Shown in pieces: positions 59,456 to 64,000 of a stretch of 64,000 nt of DNA. Source of the stretch: Sipunculus nudus. Lineage: Eukaryota > Annelida > Sipuncula > Golfingiida > Sipunculidae. Location of the stretch: assembly GCA_026874595.1 (NCBI GenBank), contig CM049308.1, forward strand, positions 22,171,867 to 22,235,866, written 5' to 3'. The notes beneath the pieces are model-generated. The model made no database searches. It was given only the letters and a program-made list of their open reading frames with translations, and was not told the origin of the DNA. The position numbers were made by a program, and so were the translations under genes. Each line of letters starts with the position of its first letter. Within the stretch, counting starts at the first letter, position 1.

Positions 59456-61201
59456 GTAAGGTTGCATACATTAAAATAACAAGACTAGGTTGTATACATT
59501 AAAATAACAAGAATAGGTTGTATATATTAAAATAACAAGAATAGGTGGTATAAATTAAAATAACAAGACTAGGTTGTATACATTAAAATAACAAGACTAG
59601 GTTGTATACATAAAAATAACAAGAATAGGTTGAATACATTAATATAACAAGAATAGTTTGTATACATTAAAATAACAAGAATAGGTTGTATAAGTTAAAA
59701 TAACAAGAATAGGTTGTATACATTGAAATAACAAGAATAGGTGGTATAAATTAAAATAACAAGATTAGGTGGTATACATTAAATAACAAGAATAGGTGGG
59801 ATATATTAAAATAACAAGAATAGGTGGTATAAATTAAAATAACAAGACTAGGTTGTATACATAAAAAAAAACAAGAATAGGGTGTATACATTGAAATAAC
59901 AATAATAGATTGTGTACTCTAAAAATAACAAGAATAGGTTGTATACATTAAAATAGCAAGAATAGGTGGTATACATTAAAATAACAAGAATAGGTTGTAT
60001 ACATTAAAATAACAAGAATAGTTTGAATACATTTAAATAACAAGAACAGATTTTATAAATTTAAATAACAAAAATGAAACTACTTTCAGAACCTTTCAAA
60101 TAGGGCTGACTTGCATGAGAAAGGCCATTATTGATTATCCTGATTCAGTGATTAGTTTTCTAGTAAATTATGACTGGTTACCATTTAGATATGTTTACTG
60201 TCTTTCACCAAAGATAATCCGCTAGCATAGATAATCTGTACCCCCATTTACTGCCACAAATTTGGTGGAAAAATACATAACCTTGTGTAAAATATGCACC
60301 TGGTATCTGGCCAAAACTCTGGATGATGTAAATTGTATTTCTGTAAGTCACTGGAATAATTACTGGTTCAGTTGTGGTAAACTTTGCCAGTCAGGCTGAC
60401 ACTTGTTGAATCTGTTACACCTGGCACAGAAGTAGATTGTTATGACTGTAATCACAGCAAAAAGTCTGTTCTTGTTTAGTCACTAATTTGAAAAAAAGGG
60501 TGCTGCATCAGGCCTAAACATTACTCTTTTATGTAAGATATAACTTAAAAGTGGCACAGTGTGCGTGCGTGGAGAACACCTGATAGCTAGTCATTACCTG
60601 CTAAAGAAAGGGATTGAGGCCATGATCGCATTACTGATCAATCCGACAAAGATTCTGGCAACAATAGGATAATTAAAACTATGGAAGGAATCAGGCTGTT
60701 ATTCCTCACTTGGCTCAAGATGATCAGAAAACAGTTAGTGTGTACATGTGTCATGGTTGATTTCCTGGCACCTATCTCTAACAACTGCAAGTATAATAGA
60801 ATAGAAACAATCCCCAAGTGCATATAGCGCCATCAACCAACTAGCAATGTCATCAAATGATGGTAGCAAAATGGTGCCATCTTCCATAGTTCAAAAGCAA
60901 CAGATATTTGAATTTGAAATAGGCTCTCAGTTCCATTTAAGACATCTAAGAAACGAACTAAACATCCTCCTACTTGTCATATATCTGGAAATCTACTTTA
61001 TTAGAGTAAGCAATCTATCAAGATTCCTATATACCATTTAAAATTTGAATTGTATTCTGAAATATAATGTATCATTTATGTATCATATCATGCACAAAGT
61101 ATCATGATATATATCGTATCATGAATAATATGTTGTTATTGCCCTATCAAATATCGGGATTATAACTGCATATGCTGAATTGTATTTGTTTATACTTGCA
61201 G
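59456..61201 (+). other. SAMD4: Intron 6 of the Smaug gene
   Basis: 1.75 kb, GTAAGG to TTTATACTTGCAG. Its first third is a 28-bp minisatellite. The rest (60080-61201) has no gene; a TATCATG/ATATCGTATCATG-rich stretch lies near 61060-61130. Confidence 0.9.
59461..60075 (+). repeat. 28-bp minisatellite, about 22 copies
   Basis: The unit is GTTGTATACATTAAAATAAC followed by AAGAATAG (28 bases) and it repeats with small variants (GTTG/GTGG/TTTG, AAGACTAG/AAGAATAG, TACATT/TAAATT). The length of 615 bases gives about 22 units. The first unit begins directly after the GTAAG of the exon 6 donor, and units decay towards the right end. Confidence 0.95.
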
Positions 61202-61290
61202 TGTGCACGCAGCTGTTAGTCAGTAGTCGACAGGATGACGAGTGCTTTACCATGTACCTGCAGCTCATAGACAAGTGTGTAGCTCATGAG
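61202..61290 (+). CDS. SAMD4: Smaug/SAMD4 homologue, coding exon 7 (residues 503-532)
   Basis: Encodes [20 protein letters not shown], then QLIDKCVAHE, matching vertebrate [29 protein letters not shown]. This is the core of the PHAT (pseudo-HEAT analogous topology) helical domain that packs after the SAM domain in Smaug and supports target binding and protein contacts. The first two bases complete the split Val codon (exon 6 ends with G). The acceptor is TTATACTTGCAG and the donor CATGAG|GTAAGA, phase 0. Confidence 0.96.
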
Positions 61291-61780
61291 GTAAGAACCG
61301 CTGTCAATCAAACACCATGCTCTGCCCCCAACCTCAATTATCACATTAAGTATGTTCAGTAAGAACTTGTTTGATACATGTTAAAAATCTGGCCCCAGCA
61401 TTATTTATCATGGTAATAACAGGAAGATAATATATTTATGTACCTGCAAATGTCAACTCGCATATGTTTGGGAACTGTGGTATAGATTTCATTACTACTT
61501 CAGTTTAAGCTGAGATCATGCATATGCATCTAAAGTATGCTTTGCTGTTTATAATTATATGTCCATGTTATGTGTTCATCATATCAACAGTGTATTGTCA
61601 CCATCGTATTTAATTAACCATAATGTTACTTCCTGGATGCTAACTTTTTACCATAATTTTGGCCTTATGTATAAAAAATAATTGGTATATGTTTAATAAA
61701 AAAAACCCAGATCTTCTTCATTGTAAACATTCCAGGTTTTAGAGTTTTTTGAGAGTTGCCTATGGTTTAATTGTTATGAC

Positions 61781-61820
<40 letters not shown>

Positions 61821-62042
61821 CGGGAGAGAGGGAAGTGATACAGTGATGCCAGGGTTATCCAAGAAGTGTATAGAGTTGTAATGTGCTAATTATAGGTGTG
61901 TAAATAAAGGTTTAATCATATTATGTTATAGATATAGACAGTGTATTTTGGACAAAGTATATAAGAGTCTGCTTCTTTTTATGATGTCTAGAAAGTTACT
62001 ACCTCTGTGCATAGATATAAGTATTGTATTTTTATTGTGCAG
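61291..62042 (+). other. SAMD4: Intron 7 of the Smaug gene
   Basis: 752 bases, GTAAGA to TTTTATTGTGCAG. Contains a (GT)n microsatellite at 61783-61818. No gene seen. Confidence 0.9.
61783..61818 (+). repeat. (GT)n microsatellite
   Basis: 36 bases of uninterrupted GT in intron 7, followed by GAGCGGGAGAGAG. Confidence 0.97.
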
Positions 62043-62149
62043 GCCTTTACTGCAAAACAGAAGAAATTGTTGATGACTTGGAAACAGTCAGTGGCTCGCA
62101 TCTGGCACCCACAGGCCCAGCGGCATCCGGTCGACAAGCAGCGTAAAAA
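62043..62149 (+). CDS. SAMD4: Smaug/SAMD4 homologue, coding exon 8 (residues 533-567, splits 568)
   Basis: Encodes AFTAKQKKLLMTWKQSVARI, then WHPQAQRHPVDKQRK. The first half matches vertebrate [20 protein letters not shown] and completes the PHAT-like domain; the basic second half is less conserved. Entry follows TTATTGTGCAG in phase 0 and exit is CGTAAAAA|GTAAGT in phase 2. The last codon (AA) is completed as Asn by either possible exon 9 acceptor. Confidence 0.95.
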
Positions 62150-62924
62150 GTAAGTCTGTCACTCCTGGTAGGGGGAGCCAGGGATCAGGTTACTATATAT
62201 TGTCCTGGACCATTGAAGTCTAGTCTCCTGGGACAGGAAGTGAGTCATGAAGTGTGTAGCAGTTTTATTTTTTCCTGAATTTTTTCACCTGTCTTTTATG
62301 ATGGTTGGTGTAATGCAAGTGTGGGGTCACAAAGGAAAATGGGATCTTTGTGAGAGTGCATTCACTTATACCTGATAATGGGTTTGTGAGCATCACTGAC
62401 TGCTGACTATGCAGAATATTGCATATTTCCTGTGATGATAGGGCAACAGAATTTACTTTTATATCATGTTCATTGTTGGCTGATGAGAGCATGGTATCAC
62501 TCACGTTTTGTGTATTGCCATTGTTTAATATAAAAATGATGATTCAAAGTGTAAAAACTTACATTGTATACATCTTTATAATTGGCTGAATAAGTGTGAC
62601 TGAATGAAAAAAAAATGTATGTCATGCTTAAATTTAGGATGCTGTATGGATAGCGCATCAGGTGCTTCAAAACAGTGAAGACACACAGTGCAGAAAATTT
62701 ATCGAGCTGATTTTCACATCATATATAATTCATTCACAAATTTAAAATTTACCTAAGAAATTTGTTGCACTACTATAGCAGTTCACAGGGCCTGCAAAAA
62801 GAGCAAGAACTTCTTCCTCTAGAAGAAGTTATTAACACTGCTGAATACCACTGGTCCTTATTTTACAGATCTTTAGATAATTATAGACTTTAATATATAA
62901 TTGCATTATTATATGTCATTATAG
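62150..62924 (+). other. SAMD4: Intron 8 of the Smaug gene
   Basis: 775 bases if the upstream acceptor is used, 778 if the downstream one is. No gene or recognisable repeat was seen. It ends in the tandem acceptor TCATTATAGCAG. Confidence 0.88.
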
Positions 62925-63132
62925 CAGTTGGGGCCCGGCTTTCCCTCTGAACCTGCAAAAGCCTCACATTGGGCCAGGACGACCCCTACGAGGGTTAGGG
63001 AACAAATCTGGTGGCGTTCAGTGGACGTTCAACAAGCGACCTTTGACCTCAGTCAGCAGCGGGAGCAACATCCCTCTGTATCATAACACAGCTGTGGCGC
63101 CACCTTTCATCAGCAAGCCAGCATTACTAGAG
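62925..63132 (+). CDS. SAMD4: Smaug/SAMD4 homologue, coding exon 9 (residues 568-637)
   Basis: Encodes the start of the C-terminal tail: WGPAFPLNLQKPHIGPGRPL, RGLGNKSGGVQWTFNKRPLT, SVSSGSNIPLYHN and APPFISKPALLE. It is basic, Gly/Pro/Ser-rich and probably disordered, and only loosely like the vertebrate tail, so the call rests on frame, splice sites and position. The acceptor is a tandem NAGNAG (ATAG|CAG|TTG): use of TAG adds one Ser after Asn568, use of CAG starts at 62928 and omits it; both keep frame. The donor is CTAGAG|GTATGT, phase 0. Confidence 0.9.
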
Positions 63133-63803
63133 GTATGTGTTAAAAAGTTAACCAAGCCCGCTGCACAGATCATCAGGAAATTCTGAAGGCTGAATGATAA
63201 CATACCATTCATATCACTTGATTACCATTGCCCTGTTACAGTAAATATTGCCACCAACAGGCCATGGGCAATTCCAATATTAACAGAAGAATAATAAAAG
63301 TGAGTTTGTGTGATTTCCCAGCTGTTCTGTAATTTATTAGTTCTCTCTGTTTGAAAACTTTTACCATCCAGTAATTAGTGAATAAAATTCAGAAACAATA
63401 TCATATTGGAATTCTCTGGAGTTATCCGTAAAGCAAATTCTACATTGAATATTCATGTGCTTAAGAATTGTTCAATTCCAAGAATATTAATAGAGTAAGG
63501 TAAAAATACTTTGCCATGCATGTGTCAGAAACTGTTTGAAAAAAATATATTGTTATGTATCTACCAGAAAATATTTGGAAACAATGTGAAAATTTGCCCC
63601 GGGGATCAATATTGCTTGCATATCATATATTAAGGGAGCCTTGCTAACAAACTTTGGTCACAAGTTATTTAAACAGTAAAAGTTAGTAAAAATGACAATC
63701 CTGGTTACATAACATCTTTGACCATGATAAAATATTATTGAATGCACTGTTCTCCAGTAATCCAGTATTACATTGTGTTAATTTGTTTCTCTTGTATTTG
63801 CAG
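63133..63803 (+). other. SAMD4: Intron 9 of the Smaug gene
   Basis: 671 bases, GTATGT to CTCTTGTATTTGCAG. AT-rich, no gene or marked repeat. Confidence 0.9.
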
Positions 63804-63885
63804 GTGAAACCTCCTGTCCATAGGACCCACTCAGCACCTATACCAACCCCGCAGTTCACTGGGACAAACATCTCTCCTCGGCCCG
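63804..63885 (+). CDS. SAMD4: Smaug/SAMD4 homologue, coding exon 10 (residues 638-664, first base of 665)
   Basis: Encodes VKPPVHRTHSAPIPTPQFTG, then TNISPRP. HRTHSAPIPT resembles the vertebrate C-terminal region containing RTHSSVQRTRSLPVHTSP and is a Ser/Pro-rich, possibly phosphorylated segment. It enters after GTATTTGCAG in phase 0 and ends CGGCCCG|GTAAGT in phase 1. The stop codon and the rest of the C-terminus lie beyond the window; at least one more exon is required. Confidence 0.9.
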
Positions 63886-64000
63886 GTAAGTTATTCAAAA
63901 GTGATCACTAACATATTTATTTCTAATTTATTGTTTCCATCTTACCTTGCAAGAATATTCATTGAAATGAAAAATTTAAAGTGAAGAACATAACTACTTT
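63886..64000 (+). other. SAMD4: Intron 10 of the Smaug gene, partial
   Basis: Starts GTAAGT and continues past the window edge. AT-rich, nothing recognised. Confidence 0.85.

Noticed and set aside
59461-60075. CRISPR-like regular array
   Set aside because: The units are contiguous 28-bp tandem repeats without spacers, in a eukaryotic intron.

Overview
This is a eukaryotic genomic window: AT-rich, with long introns, many simple repeats and diverged dispersed repeats. It is dominated by one plus-strand gene, a homologue of the RNA-binding translational repressor Smaug (SAMD4A/SAMD4B in vertebrates). Ten coding exons can be joined in frame with consistent phases and GT-AG borders, from an ATG at 6166 to 63885. 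They encode the first 664 residues, and the gene runs off the right edge without a stop codon. The protein is closer to vertebrate SAMD4 than to what I know of fly Smaug, and the repeats look like those of molluscs. I infer a mollusc or another lophotrochozoan; the species cannot be read from the sequence.

Layout: 1-1200 is repeat-rich upstream DNA with (AT)n tracts and a small hAT-like element. About 1205-1433 is a CpG-rich island with a CRE and an octamer, ending in a good splice donor; it is the best candidate for the promoter and first untranslated exon. A likely untranslated exon part with a 22-codon upstream ORF begins near 6026 and leads into coding exon 1 (6166-6385). Intron 1 is 36.8 kb and carries most of the mobile and repetitive DNA. 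Exon 2 (43178-43837) completes the N-terminal SSR1/SSR2 domain and opens a disordered linker. Exon 3 (45775-46011) holds a conserved Ser/Pro block; its 3' end is tandemly copied twice into intron 3. Exons 4 and 5 (57689-57798, 58579-58665) form the SAM domain that binds hairpin RNA. Exons 6-8 form the linker and the PHAT-like helical domain. Exons 9-10 begin the basic, Gly/Pro/Ser-rich tail.

No second convincing protein gene, rRNA, tRNA or CRISPR array was found. Most other open frames are chance frames in AT-rich or repetitive DNA. The most unusual structures are: a 1.46 kb interval at 10827-12290 bounded by perfect 16-bp inverted boxes and filled at both ends with (AGGTAC)3 blocks; elements with internal 280-300 bp tandem repeats and terminal hairpins (26.4-27.3, 30.1-30.6 and 37.6-38.6 kb); the duplicated exon-3 tail; a 22-copy 28-bp minisatellite that starts a few bases after the exon-6 donor; a tandem NAGNAG acceptor at exon 9; and a cluster of nuclear-receptor DR1-like motifs at 37.0-37.5 kb. 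All functional claims for these are inference. I do not see an obvious novel biochemical system here.
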